Shown here piece after piece: positions 41,388 to 53,410 of a DNA stretch of 64,000 nt. A program made the position numbers and the translations under genes. Source of the stretch: Amphiura filiformis (Eukaryota; Echinodermata; Ophiuroidea; Amphilepidida; Amphiuridae); contig NC_092641.1 of NCBI RefSeq assembly GCF_039555335.1, forward strand, positions 32,672,848 to 32,736,847, written 5' to 3'. The first letter of the stretch is position 1. Each line of letters opens with the position of its first letter. The notes under the pieces are model-generated. The model did no database searches. It was not told the origin of the DNA and worked only from the letters and a program-made list of their open reading frames with translations.

Positions 41388-41951
41388 TATTAAGGGCTCT
41401 GGTAGCAACGTTTGGGCAGTATTTTTGGGACCTGAGAGCACATCATACATATCTAATTGCATTCTGAATACGAAGAATGTCCTTCTGATATCAAATAATT
41501 GTGTGGGGTTTTTTTAAATTCGTGATATAATACACATTTTATGGCAAATGATTGAAATTGATATATTTGATATTTAACAGTCCTCAAAGTAAACTTTATA
41601 AATCTAATGACGTGTGCTTTAAGTGTATGAAGTTTTAACCTAGCTTTCGTATTGAATATATGAATTGTTTTCCCAAAACACCAAAAAAAATAGGTCTTTG
41701 GGAAATGAACACCTTCAATATGAAAGGTCAAAACTTTCAATTGATCGTCGGTTTTGATCCCAGCTGCATACACTTTAAAGACATATATCATTAGATTGAT
41801 AAAGTTTACTTCGAGGACTGTTAAAATAAGTAACAATTTGTTTTATATCACAAATTTTAAACAAAAATGATTTGATATCAGAAGGACTTTCCTCGTATTC
41901 ATAATTCAATTCGATATGTCCTGTGCAAACGTTAATATCTGATTCCTTAAT
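41388..41951. mobile_element. Foldback element with a nested inner palindrome
   Basis: The outer arms share GATATCAGAAGGAC and TTTGCACA/AACGTTTG blocks; the inner palindrome 41578-41823 starts CAGTCCTCAAAGTAAACTTT. Partial copies lie at 40011-40424 and 38140-38330. Confidence 0.55.
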
Positions 41952-42689
41952 CTTAAAAAAAAAACCACGGAAACATATAGCAAACATTATGCTAACTGAA
42001 AAAGGAAAGAAACGGAAATTAAATCAGAATTAAACAAGAACACTACGCAACATAAATTTTTATTCACTAGTTCAACCCGTAGCTGTGAGAGTAACTGATG
42101 GCAATGCTGTTTGATCCCTGATGACCCTTTTGACTTTTAACATGTTCCCGTCATATTGAGTATTCTTTTTACCACTTTTAAGCCCGATTGGGCATACTCT
42201 TAACGTTTTACCCTATATGACCTGTGATCTCGGTTTGATTTTGTTCATGCTCCCGTATAATTATGGAGAATTACTTTCACCAAGTTTAGGCCCTTCACAA
42301 TTAATTCTTAGTTTCCTGTTTCATGGTTGAAAACAAGGGATGAGGCGACTTTTAATTATTAATTATTAATTATCTTTTATTTTCTTTATTTTAAAACAAG
42401 TGGTCGCAACCTACATCAACCCGTTTCGACAAGGGACAAGCATTTAATTATTCTACAACTATGTTTGATTTTATACATAAGTAATGGTACAGTTATGTTC
42501 TTTGTTTATTCATCATTATAGTTGATATGATCAAAGTCAGAAAGTAGCAAATGGGAGTCATTTAAAGTTATTTTAAAAGAGAAAATCCAAAATATAAATA
42601 AAATAATTAAATATTTTGCAATTCTCTACTTTGGACGCGGGCGGGAAACAGGAAACTAAGAATCAATTGTAAAGGGCCTTAAGCCAAAT

Positions 42690-43095
42690 CGAGCAAAGTT
42701 TAAAATTTAGCCTCTGAATGACCTTTGACCTCGGATGACCTCGATTATATTTTATGTGTTACCCTCATACCAAGGATTCCACCCACCAAGTTTAATCCTG
42801 ATCGGACAAAGTTTGAAATTTGAACCCTTCGTAATGACCTTTGACCTCGGTTGACCTCGATTTTGTTTCGCGCAATATATTCCCTTTGTGTCAAGGATTC
42901 CACCCACCAAGTTTGAGCCCGATCGGACAAAGTTTTAAATTTTAACCTTTGACCTTGACCTCCGATGACCTTTAAAACCAACCGAAGGACATGCTTTTCC
43001 CGATACCTATCCATATCCGAAATATCGGATCGATGCGTCGAAACACATAGCAGGACAGACAGAGAGACACACACACTTCGCTCATTATTTTAGTA
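42690..43095. repeat. Degenerate tandem repeat, TGACCTTTGACCTCGG-type unit
   Basis: About three units of 110-130 bases, each with GATCGGACAAAGTTT and AAGGATTCCACCCACCAAGT, ending in an ACAGACAGAGAGACACACAC tail. It resembles the 3' end of a retroposon; family not known to me. Confidence 0.5.
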
Positions 43096-43108
43096 TACGG
43101 TGAAGTAT

Positions 43109-43939
43109 ACCGTCGTTTTATCTTTTCTGTTTCTGTTTCGGTTTCAGTTGTCGGTTTCGGATCTCATTGTTATTTTGAAGTGTTAGCATGGTACGTGTGA
43201 ACAATCCTTTTATTCTAGTCTTTTGTTGTCTACAGAAAAGTTGAACGAAGATAACTGTTTCGGTTTCGGGAGTTATGTTAATTTCTGACATGAAAAACGT
43301 GAGATAAGAGGGTTGATGCTAATCTAGACAAAAGAAATGTCTAAATTTTACGCTCGTAAATTCGCGATAAATTGTACGGCTTCAATTGACTTGCGTTGAG
43401 TGTATAGGTACTTCAGCCTAGGCGGGAGTGGCTCGTGAAAATAGCCCAGCGTAGAAATATACATTAATCACTAGTAGGGGGCCTATAATCAGTGTTGCCA
43501 AGAATTACGTATACTTGTTCGTGCAATCGTGCAAAAATCGGTCATATTATGATTATGTAGAGATGAAACGGGGAATTATTTTCGTCCCAAATACACCTTA
43601 AAACTTGGTCATATGCAACACCAAAGAAGTGCGTTGAAGTGAAACTAATTGGATTTCTTTCATTGGAATTGGTAATCTGATAATTGCTTCAGGCAAAATT
43701 GCCAGACTCAAATCTATTTTAAATGTATTATTATTTGTCATTCATTGACCAGCGAAAGGGGCGCCATAATCTTGACTTATCCATCCTTTATTAACAACAC
43801 GCACCCACTTCTATTGAAATAAGCTGATTGGTACTTCAAACTTAACAATGAATTCAAGGAACAGATCAACTCACTTAATTCCTTGCGTTTTCGTTTCTGA
43901 ACAATAGTGCTCCCGAAACAGAAAAGATAAAACGACAGT
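43109..43939. mobile_element. TIR element, ACCGTCGTTTTATCTTTT family (copy 1)
   Basis: Ends ACCGTCGTTTTATCTTTTCT and complement. It lies directly beside a second copy, both within intron 1 of paralog 2. Confidence 0.7.
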
Positions 43940-43940
43940 A

Positions 43941-45142
43941 ACCGTCGTTTTATCTTTTCAGTTTCTGTTTCCGTATCCGTAATAGTTTTTGTAAGTCATT
44001 GTTATTCTGAAGTGGTAGTCTCCTAGGTGTGACCAATCTTTTATTCTAGCCTTTTGTTAGTTGAATTTCAGTTTTCGTTTTGGTAAGTTACATTGATTTT
44101 TTACATAAAACCTTGAGATGTGCGGTTGGGTGCTAATCTAGACAAAAGAAGAGTCTAAATTTTACGGTCCTAAATTCGCGGTAAACTGTACGGCTTCAAT
44201 TGACTTGTGTTTGGTGTATATGCACTTACGCCTAGACGTAAGTGGCTCGTAAAAATTGTCTTGCATTGAAATATATACTAACCATGTTGCCAAGTTATAA
44301 GCAAAAGTCTTTCATATTGGCGATGAAACGAGCGTCTGAAATAGTCAAATATCTCCCAATGAGGCGCGTACAAGTGGTGATTTGGTAATCATGTTTTATA
44401 TTGAAATGCAATACAAAAGAATTGCATTGGAGCAAAGATAATGTATTCTATTCATTCGTACCAATGGCAAGCTAATCTGATAATTGGTTGGGCCTATATG
44501 CAAGACTCGGGTTTATTTTAAATGTTTATTTTTGCAGAGCTTATTTTCAGTCATGGATCATACTGATAAATTTCGCAAGGGAGGGGGAGGGAGGGAGAGA
44601 GGGAGATACTTGAGACTGAACAAGTGAGAGTGGGAGGGGCGAGGAAGAAAGAGAGGAGAGGGATAGACGGAAAGACTAGAAAGAGAAAGCTCCAGAGGAG
44701 AGAGTAGGGAGCCTGATCATGGGGGGGGCAGGAGGAAGCAAAATAGGGAGATAAACATTGATACGAGGGAAGTGCGACATTGTGGCCCTGCACAAGTGCA
44801 TTGGGGCGCGACAGGCTCATAAGCGGATCTTTTGTGATTTAAGGGCTTATTTTCAACGTTTTTACAGAAAAAAAGTGGACATTATCATTCGGATTGGAAT
44901 ACATTTTGTCATATTAATATAGATCAATTTAGCAATGCAAAGACGAGAGGGCGCTAGACCATTAAAAACATCGGTCTTGTCTCTCCCGCTTTTATTGACA
45001 TAGGCATCTGCTTCTATTGAAATAAGCTGATTGGTACTTCAAAGGTAACAATGAAGTCAGATTACAGTAAACTTACTGAATCCCTTGCGTTTTCGTATCT
45101 GAACAATAGACTTACGGAAACTGAAAAGATAAAAAGACCCTA
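43941..45142. mobile_element. TIR element, same family (copy 2)
   Basis: Shares interior blocks with copy 1 (TTTTATTCTAG, GAAATAAGCTGATTGGTACT, CCTTGCGTTTTCGT) but carries an extra purine-rich tract at 44577-44740. The right end has drifted (AAAAAGACCC). Confidence 0.65.
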
Positions 45143-46198
45143 AGTATAGATATTGTAAAGCTAGGCGCGTATACAGCACTTCAGCATCCCATACATGAAG
45201 TTGTAAGCTTCAATAATTACATTTAGAATGTACTCTTCATGAATATGAAAAAAAGCCTCGTCATTTGATTAATAGCATGAGCGAAGAAGTTGATCTGACT
45301 ACGCCCAATGTTGCCTTATACAATTTAGATGCAATTGAGGTAGGTTGAATGGCTATTTTCTCTAAACCACTGAAGATTTCACATCACCAAATAATGTCTC
45401 TTGTGGGATTCCGTCCTGATCTGCGGTGTTTTTACATTTCGGTCAAAAACCTATAAATCAATATTAAAACCCAAAAAAATTGTGCAGATTTTGGGAAAAA
45501 TTTGTGCCAGGTAATAAATGTAGGCTTGAATCTAAGCATCTGCCAAGATTGGAAAAGATTCTGGGCTTTTATTCAGATTTTTCATGTATTTCTCAAACCG
45601 GCTGCTTCTAGGTAAAATCACAAGTGCTTCTATTTTGAAAATTGGGTGAAAAAGTGTATTGCATTCGTGGTCCGGTAGCTCGAAAATTAAAATATATTTA
45701 ATTTAGTTTGTTTACTTGCTTGTTTGTTTGTCAGTCAGGAAAACATCACTTTGAAAAATTGAGTCGCTTCGTAAGGTAGGTAGAGCCATTTGAATAGAGG
45801 CCATTTTGTACACAAAGTATAGGGAAATTTATTACTATTGTGCACCCTCAACCACTGAAGTGGAAAACTGTGCAATATGTTTCATACCATAAGCATAGGC
45901 CTTGCCATAAGTTTCTCATGAATTTTCAGATTCGAGGGAACACTGATATTTTAAGGTATTTATGGTTCAGTAAGTTATATTACGTTTTTTGGTCATTTAG
46001 CATCTAAATCATCTCATTTTATCCGTTATGGTTGCATTTTTAACAGAGAGATCTCTGAATATGGGAAAATTTGCGATAAATAAGCAATTTTTGGGTAAAT
46101 TTATCAAATAACTCATAATAATTTATTTAATCATGATTATGTTGGACACAATTTTGTTCTTGATTTATTATACAATTTAGAGCAAACTTGTAACCTAC
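45143..46198. other. Intron 1 of paralog 2, proximal part
   Basis: No mini-exon core (AGAGAGGAGG) and no repeat end seen between the TIR element and the signal exon. Confidence 0.4.
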
Positions 46199-46268
46199 CT
46201 ATTACATCACCATGGGCAGCAGCGTACGCCAGAACGCCGATAAACAGAAGAACAGACAATGTCTTCAT
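46199..46268 (-). CDS. Signal-peptide exon of paralog 2
   Basis: Encodes MKTLSVLLFIGVLAYAAAHG and DVI plus one base, closely similar to the paralog 1 signal. I place the donor at ATA G|GTAGGT, which keeps phase 1. An alternative GT three codons earlier (GAT|GTAATA) would give phase 0 and is a weaker donor. Confidence 0.72.
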
Positions 46269-46935
46269 TTTCACTGTCACCACTCAAAGTTGATATCAGA
46301 ACTTCAGCACTAGAACTGCTTACTTGACGAAATCTAAAAGTGCTAATAACTAAACCCAACTCTATGCATTTATTTATTCCGAAAACGTTATGCAAATGTT
46401 ATACTAATAATATTGCATGCAGGTGCTTTTTAAAATTATAATTAAAATTAAAATTAAATTAAAATTGTTTGAAAATAAAATGCATCATCCAAATTAATCG
46501 TCCGCCTGTCTGTCAAATTTATTTTGTATTTTGACATGACGACATCTACCAATCAAAATCGTCCTTTTGTCGCCATAATTTATGTTAACATGTTTGAACT
46601 ACGGTGAATGCAAATTCTTAAATTATTTTGATTTTTACCAAAATATTTCAAGATACCTCAGGAACCTTGGGTAATTTTTTCGGGCTTTTTTTTATCCTAA
46701 ATAAACTTGATTACGTATTATTTATGAAAATTGTACACTCATATAAATAATCGAAGCTGGTAAAGTTTCGACAACAAATTGTTTCGGCTCCTCATAGGTC
46801 TAAAGATACATCTTCGTATTGGACTTGCTCTAGTGGCAGCTGACCCCCAGCCTGCGCCACATTGCAGTCAGTGACCTAAAATGGCCAAAAATTAGGTAAA
46901 AAGAAAGTCTTTTCTTGTCAAAGTCTTTTCCGGAA
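46269..46935 (-). promoter_or_regulatory. Promoter and upstream region of paralog 2
   Basis: Aligns with 23484-24150. Shared blocks include the 5'-UTR stretch just before the ATG, GCATAGAG after an AATAAATAAATG TATA-like stretch (about 46366-46380), and the distal block with CTCTAGTGGCAGCTG at about 46829. The conservation suggests both genes were driven by the same inputs; no binding site is identified. Confidence 0.5.
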
Positions 46936-47019
46936 CAAACCGCCAAAAGGCTCATGTAATTGTCTGACCATCATTTGCGTTCATTTTAGGGAATAAATAT
47001 ATACCACTGACTGAATTAA

Positions 47020-47430
47020 AGGAAGTCTCCGGCAATCACAACATTATGCCTTATATGTAAGAAAAATAATTATCAAGCACGAATCACATGGTTTTATTTA
47101 AAACTAACTCTTAGTGACTATAAAAACGATTAAAAACATCCGTCTCTCAACACGCGATATTCCAAATTCCCGGGCGCTGAAATTGTCGTGTGCAATGACG
47201 TCCTTGTAATACAATGAAGGCTGACGACAATTGAGCACAAATAACCATTACGTCATTGCACTTAGACAATTTCAGCGCGGGAATTTTGAATATCGCGTGT
47301 TGAACGCCGCCTGTTTTTATTAGTTTTTATGGTCAATATGAGTTTGTTTCAAATAAAATCACGTGATTCGTACTTGATAATTATTTTTCTAACATATAAG
47401 GCATAACGTTATGCTTGCCGGAGACCCCCT
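47020..47430. mobile_element. TTAA MITE, AGGAAGTCTCCGG ends
   Basis: TTAA at 47016-47019 and 47431-47434. Arms of about 190 bases pair through ATAATTATTTTTCTTACATA-like and CGCGATATTC blocks. The ends differ from the 6752-7097 family. Confidence 0.75.
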
Positions 47431-47434
47431 TTAA

Positions 47435-48229
47435 CTTCTTCGGTAAAGTAAAGCCGTGATGAAAGTGTCAAAGTTTGAAAGAGCAATCATTTGGTGGGAT
47501 TTAAAGTTACGTTTAAGTCAGGGATAATTAGTTGGAATTAGAAACACCATGTCGATCAAATCCATCTATCAATCACAGGGTAACTAGAAACATATCCCAA
47601 CCGCGCTTCCTTATTGTTTTTCTTATTTAGGTTTTTTTGTTTGTTTTTCGCCGCCTATGTAAATAAGCAAAATTTTTGGGATCCCAATTTGTAAATTTTA
47701 AATGGTCTACATACATGTAGCGAGCGCAGCGAGCATGCAAATGTGCATATTTAAGCGTTTTCGTACGGTTTTCCTAAGCCTTTTATTTTAAGCGATTTAT
47801 TTAAAAGGCGCCCAAAGAATGTGTGCCAAAATCACTTGCCCCCCCCTCTCGGCTCGCCAAAAAATTCTTGCCCCCCCATATTACCCTCCCCAAGGCTCAT
47901 AATTATTGCACAGCCCCCAATATGTCATATTGGATGGCCTCAGAGAAAGATATCCTATTTGCAAGACTATCCATGCCTTCATAATGAAATACACATTCTC
48001 ATCTTACTGTCTGCCCTGCTGCACTGTCTGCTGATTTCCTGGGAAACGGATATTTTTCAATTTGGGCAAAAAACTACTGGAGAAGTTCTTGTTCTCCAGG
48101 AGTACAAAGTGTTCTTGCTCCTCAATTTTGCGGTATGCATATCATCATATAATCATCTATAAAATAAGTTTGTTATTGCCGCTTTTCTGTCATCAATATA
48201 AAATTTCATCGCTGATAATCTTTCAGCTT
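47435..48229. other. Intergenic stretch with C-rich repeat scraps
   Basis: Contains GCGAGCGCAGCGAGC (about 47719) and C-rich runs CTTGCCCCCCC, likely worn interspersed repeats. The 113-codon frame at 47821-48162 crosses them and is not supported. Confidence 0.35.
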
Positions 48230-48465
48230 AAATAGTTGTACTAAATTATAATTCTATTCAACTGGACTTACTATTTTTGATGGCTACGGTATTGCGTCAT
48301 ATCAGGCCGACTGATCTTGAATAATATTGGCTCTGTATTCTTGACCTGTGACGTCACAGGTCAAGAACAAGATCAGTCGGCCTGATGATGCGTCATGGAT
48401 ATGACGTGATACCGTAGCCATCAAAAATAGTAAGTCCAGTTGAATAGCCTTAGTACAACTATTTG
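48230..48465. mobile_element. Foldback MITE (236 bp)
   Basis: Ends AAATAGTTGTACTAA and complement; the centre is CTTGACCTGTGACGTCACAG and pairs perfectly. Confidence 0.75.
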
Positions 48466-48476
48466 ATCTACCTGGA

Positions 48477-48654
48477 CAGGGGCGGATTTAGAGGGGGCGC
48501 ACCCGGCGCGCGCCCCCTCTAATTTTTGCAGAGCGGCGCCTGACTGTATTTTTGCAGAGCGGTGTCTGAATTTGTGTGGACGCCGAGCCGCCGCGGTAGC
48601 GGCGGTGGCTCGGCGCCCCCCCCCCCGTATTGAAAATTCCTGGATCCGCCCCTG
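48477..48654. mobile_element. hAT-like MITE, CAGGGGCGGATTT ends
   Basis: CAGGGGCGGAT and ATCCGCCCCTG ends, GC-rich interior with GCGCGCGCC-type runs; flanked by CTGGA (48472-48476 and 48655-48659). Confidence 0.7.
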
Positions 48655-48675
48655 CTGGATGATTGATAATATTCA

Positions 48676-49115
48676 TGAATACTTCAGCTTAAATGCTATT
48701 TCATATTAAATCAACATATCAAAACCATGAATAAAGAGCTAATATCATAGAACGGAACGTGCGACGGTGTGTAAAATATCCATTTTATTACAGCCAATAA
48801 AAAGTAGCATGTATTTTCCTGGTGTGTGGATTTGTACCGTGCAAATTATTAAAATTTATATTGAAAGTTATGCCTAATTCATAAATACTTCAGCTTAAAT
48901 GCTATTTAATATTAAATCAACATATTAAAACCCTGAAAAAAGAGCTAATATCATAGAATGGAGAATCGTATACATTCACAACCCTCTTCAGTTTCTACAT
49001 GAACGTGCGACCCCGCGTGCGACGATGTGTATGTAAAATATCCATTTTATTACAGCCCGTAAAAAGTAGCATGTATTTTCCAGGTGTGTGGATTTGTACT
49101 GTGCAAATTATTAAT
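48676..49115. repeat. Two-copy direct repeat of about 185-210 bases
   Basis: Both copies carry ATACTTCAGCTTAAATGCTA, AGAGCTAATATCATAGAA and ATATCCATTTTATTACAGCC in the same order. The second has about 40 extra bases at 48965-49000. Confidence 0.65.
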
Positions 49116-49233
49116 ATTTTATATTTGCGTCTAGAATTTAAAGGTGGAATGATGCTTATCGAGAGGTCTAATCACTCTTCAGTATTTTGCGAGTGATAGC
49201 GTGTAGACCTACTGGGTATCTGAAGACTACTAG

Positions 49234-49861
49234 TATACTGCGCCAATAAAGTATCCTTACACTTGGAAAAATATTCACAATTTCCAAACTGAACAATATT
49301 GGGGTAAATTTGTTTTCTTAACAGATGCACTATTTAATCCTGCACATTATGACACCACATTGAATCCAATGTGACTTCAAGAAGCAAAGTTACAAGCATT
49401 TGATTAGAGGAAGGTCCAGTTTTAAAAGTGACAAACTGGCCTATTCAAAACTGCACAGACTGGTTTGAGAGTGGTGAATGGCTAATTTATGCGTTTGGCT
49501 TTAATTTAAAACAAAAGGAACAAAATAAAACTGAAACAAAAGAACTGACAAAAAAAATGAAAAGTACAGAGAAGTAAAAACTGAAATAAAAACTGCTTTA
49601 AATAACGCTTCATTGAAGAAATTGTGTTGTCTCTTTGTTGCGCTTGTTGGAATCTTTTTGCGCTTTGTATAGGCCAGTTTGTCACTTTTAAAACTGGACC
49701 TTCGCCTATTCAATTGCTTGTAACTTTACTTCTTGAGGTCACATTGGATTCAATGTGGTGTCATAATGTGCAGGATTAGATAGAAATTTCCCCAATATTG
49801 TTCAGTTTTGAAATTGTGATTATTTTTCCAAGTGTAAGGATACTTTATTGGCGCAGTATAT
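49234..49861. mobile_element. 628-bp TIR element, AAGTATCCTTACACTTGG family
   Basis: Ends TATACTGCGCCAATAAAGTA and complement with arms of about 200 bases. Same family as the short palindrome at 5007-5184. Confidence 0.75.
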
Positions 49862-50168
49862 AATCAACTGCCAGATTATACGGAAAGATTAAAACTCTGA
49901 CCACCTTGTATTCTTTTTCAATTAACAAGTTATGCATTTCTACGAGTACACCGTTGTTTATTAGTACCAGTCAGCCGGTCCCTGTGTGATTGGTCGAGCT
50001 TTCGTCCGCTCAGCCGACTTCATCAGGACTGATGAAGTCTAAGACATATCTGACGAAAGCTCTACCACTCGCACAGGGACCGGCTGCACCGGTAGGCCTA
50101 GTGTGATAATCGATGGCGTACTCGTAGAAATACTATAAATTATGAATACCCGTCCAAAAGCTTATCTA

Positions 50169-50357
50169 CTTAGGGACGCACCATTAGATTCTCAGGGTGG
50201 GGGTAGGAAGTTTTTGAAAAAAAAACTTCACCCACTACATGAGCAAAAAACAAAAAAAAACTTCCCCCACCTAACTGGGTATAAATGCGGCGAAAAAAAT
50301 GTCTTTCCCCGATCCCAACTTCCTACCCCCCTGAGAATCGAATGGTGCGTCCCTTAT
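50169..50357. mobile_element. MITE with AGGGACGCACCATT ends
   Basis: Left AGGGACGCACCATTAGATTC, right GAATCGAATGGTGCGTCCCT, each followed inward by a G-rich or C-rich run and GTAGGAAGTTT. Confidence 0.75.
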
Positions 50358-51192
50358 CTTTCTAACTTATAATTGTGCATGAAATATGTATTTTAATCTT
50401 TTCTTGGCATAAAATAAAATTGGAAGACACTGAAGAAAAACGAATTTAGTGATTGTCAAAAGTGAAATTACTGTATGGCGTTTTAATGCAAAAGGGGTTT
50501 TTCTGCCGAAAGCAGTATGTATTGGAATTGGAACCTGAAACACGACGGAATTTGGCGGAATAATAGCCGGATTGCCATGACAAATCATTCTGTCAGGTAC
50601 TGTAATATTAATAGCGCTCATGTTTGGGCTACCTTTTCCATGTTGCCACGAAGTTCTTACGGTACAAAATGCTCCATGTGTCTGCATGTCAGGCTAATGA
50701 ATTATGCATTAGAAAAGCCGTATGGCAGGGACGGTCATAAATTCTTTATACGGGGTTGTAGTAAAATGTTTGCCTTGAAGAGTGATTATAAAAATGTTTT
50801 ACTTTAGAGATCAAATCAAAACTCGACCGCCGGTTGCCCGCCGGTTCCGGGCGGTTCCGTCCGGTTGTAAAATATACACAGTAATGAGGTCAGTCGTCAC
50901 ACCCTGGTTCATATGGCCGGTTGGTATCATCAAGTGAGTGAGTGAAGTGATTTCAAGTGGTTTCTTTTCAAATTTAGTACAATAGGAATAATCGATTTCC
51001 CTTCTCGGAGTTCTTCTCAATCAATGAAGCTACTTTTAGCATTTTATTTTGATAAAATATAAGCAGAGACTTGGTCTATTTATTTCTAATTATTTTACAT
51101 CGTGACAGGTTAGACAAGACCTATTTTAAAGTTTCATTTACGAGGGGAAAACGCAAGGGTAATCCATTTTTCATAAACTATGTTTATAATCG

Positions 51193-51433
51193 AAGGAAAG
51201 AAATCAAAAAGAATCAAAGAAATCAAAAAAGAATCAAAGAAAGAAAGAAAGAAAGAAAGAAAGAAAAAAGAAAGAAAGAAGAAAGAAAAAAAGAAAAAAG
51301 AAAGACAGAAGAAAGAAAAAAGGGGAAGAGAGAAAAAGAAGGGAGAAAGAAGGGGAAGGGAGAGGGGGAGAGGAAGCGGGAGGATAGGGGAGAGGTGGAA
51401 AAGTGGTGAGAGTATGAGATGTGTCTCTCACAT

Positions 51434-51487
<54 letters not shown>
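51193..51487. repeat. Purine tract: (GAAA)n then (GA)n
   Basis: GAAA- and AAAG-type repeats grade into GGGA-rich sequence and a (GA) run of about 22 units at 51437-51480. Overlapping frames on both strands are artefacts. Confidence 0.9.
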
Positions 51488-52356
51488 ATAAAAAAAAGTT
51501 CGTAACATGGGCCATATTATTATTAGGCCGGTATATTGGGCCTATAATGATGTTGGCCAGGTTCGTTGAGGTGATGTGCAAGAAGACTAATGATGCATAA
51601 AATATATGCGAATCCCATCACCCTCGGCACCGCGCCCTTCATCAGCACCAATGAAGATTAGCCATGGGAGCAGGGTGGCAAGTCAGTCCCCTAACCTGCT
51701 CAGTCGACAGAAATGTTGTGACAAAATCTTCCTTTTGGCCCATTTTGGGCTATCATTTTCTTCGGAAGGGGGGGTCATATATTTTTGGAAAGAAAAATGG
51801 GTGGGGGTCATAAAATTTTTGATGAACAAAATGTAGGGAGTCATAAGATAACCACAGATAGTGTGTTTATTTTATTCAAAAAGACTGATTTCAATACAAT
51901 TTTACATAAAATTGTTGTTGCCGAAATAGGGGGAATCGCATTTTTTGTTGACGCCGACTTTTTGTCAATTTGGGACCCCTATTCCGAAGAAATTGATAGC
52001 CCCCATAGTATTAAAATGCCAAATTGCCACGCGCTTCTATCTCGGTAATGCCATTCTGTGAGTAGATTTGCGAGAAGTCCCCTTAAAAATTCCTTTTTTT
52101 TAAATCTCGAACTTTAACTTTAATCTCAAAAATGAGAGTATAATCATAAAATCATATGAGTGCTTCAGTTTCAGTTTCAGTTTCAGCTCCTTTGATATAA
52201 TACTCTTTAGCTGGATCAAAATAGGCCCACCGGGACTAAATTAACCAAAAGTTGTAAAAGGCCTATCATTGCCTATATGCATCTTCCTTTGGCACGATTT
52301 TAGGACATGATTGTCCTCAATTTTGTTCATTTTAGCATTGAAGTTGCAATTTTTGG

Positions 52357-52446
52357 CATAAATCACAAAAGAAATCCCCAGTTGAAGTAGAAAGCAAATG
52401 AGTCCATCAATATCCCTTCAACTGGGGATTTTTTGAGATTTATGCA
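52357..52446. repeat. Hairpin
   Basis: GCATAAATC, AAATCCCCAGTTGAAG and complements with a loop of about 35 bases. Confidence 0.6.
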
Positions 52447-52926
52447 CGCATCATGTCTTCTGGAGGTAGATTTGAACTAATACAGGCCTATGTGATTCAC
52501 AAAATTATAAATTCACAACTTCTAAATTACTTAACCTATAGAAATCATTGAAACAGTGTTCTGAACTGAAATTAACTGATCTAAACAATGGTGATATATT
52601 CAAACAATTTTAACCATAAACACGAAATCATTTCCAAAATTAATTTGCTTTGATGATAAGTCAATAGACACACGACTAAGAAAAATCGATCACTGTGTAG
52701 TACTTTCAAGTATGCGCTATTGTGACCGTGAAATTTCAAGTATGCGCTATTGTGATCGCGAAATAAACATATCGAAATTTTGTTAATCTCTCCGGTTATG
52801 TGCTTAAACCAACCGGCGGTTGCTACTCATGCATTCTTGAATATTCATATACCAATGACCTCTGCCAACCGGACGGAACCGCCCGGAACCGGCGGGCAAC
52901 CGGCGGTCGAGTTTTGATTTGATCCC

Positions 52927-53144
52927 TAATAATACTTGATTCTGGACTTTGAAAAGAATATAAAGCTTTGAATATGTAAAGTTTTTATTGTTTTAAAGAA
53001 GTTAATCTGAAATAAGGTATCTGTGAAGGATTTTAGGGATATTTAGAGGGCCTGCACCCCCGCCTTACACAAATGTCGATTTTTTTTTTGGTGAACGGCA
53101 CCTAAATAGTTAAGCTTACCGATTTTCTATAATCTATTACTAGT
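52927..53144. other. Short spacer, nothing recognised
   Basis: Unremarkable AT-rich DNA between two TIR elements. Confidence 0.3.
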
Positions 53145-53410
53145 ATACCGTAAAATTCCGTCTACAAGCATATATATGCCTCTAAACGAGGTTTTTTTGA
53201 CACAAGAGACAAGAGGCAGACACTCTCAACAAAAACGTTAGATTTGGAGTTTGAACAACTATATTACTGATAAAGGCGGCTGTACAAACATGTATATTTG
53301 TAAGACCAATCTATTGCAATGTTTTTGAGAAGGGTATTGGCCTTTCATATCTTTCGTTAAAAAAACCCCTCGTTTAGAGGCATATGCTTCTAGACGGAAT
53401 TCTACGGTAT
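53145..53410. mobile_element. MITE with ATACCGTAAAATTCCGTCTA ends
   Basis: Arms of about 45 bases including AGCATATATATGCCTCTAAA at the left pair with TTTAGAGGCATATGCTTCTA at the right. Confidence 0.7.

Larger units (their letters stand above)
39041..41806. repeat. 1.38-kb tandem duplication in paralog 2
   Basis: Units about 39041-40424 and 40425-41806 share two exons, a 12-nt exon and a hAT-like MITE at a constant offset of about 1380 bases. The junction lies inside a foldback (complete at 41578-41823, cut at 40424), so that palindrome probably mediated the duplication. Confidence 0.75.
37393..46268 (-). pseudogene. Mini-exon repeat-peptide gene, paralog 2 (decayed array)
   Basis: Same architecture as paralog 1: signal exon, A- and B-like mini-exons, and a terminal exon with a stop. 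The array is degenerate. It has one A, one intact 42-nt B and one 45-nt B, three 12-nt A derivatives, a B with in-frame TAG, a 43-nt frameshifted B and deletion scars. If all exons are used the frame stops at once in the 41236-41278 exon. The signal exon and promoter look intact, so a short product made by exon skipping is possible. Intron 1 carries two TIR elements (43109-45142). Confidence 0.6.
50807..52926. mobile_element. 2.1-kb TA-flanked TIR element
   Basis: Inverted ends of about 55 bases (GAGATCAAATCAAAACTCGA, then CCGCCGGTTGCCCGCCGG) flanked by TA. Holds GA microsatellites (51193-51487) and a hairpin (52357-52446). No coding frame. Confidence 0.75.

Noticed and set aside
47821-48162. 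113-codon plus-strand frame starting in C-rich repeats
   Set aside because: The start lies in worn C-rich repeats and no domain is visible.
51071-51581. Lys- and Glu-rich or Leu- and Phe-rich frames on both strands
   Set aside because: Produced by GAAA and GA simple repeats inside a TIR element.
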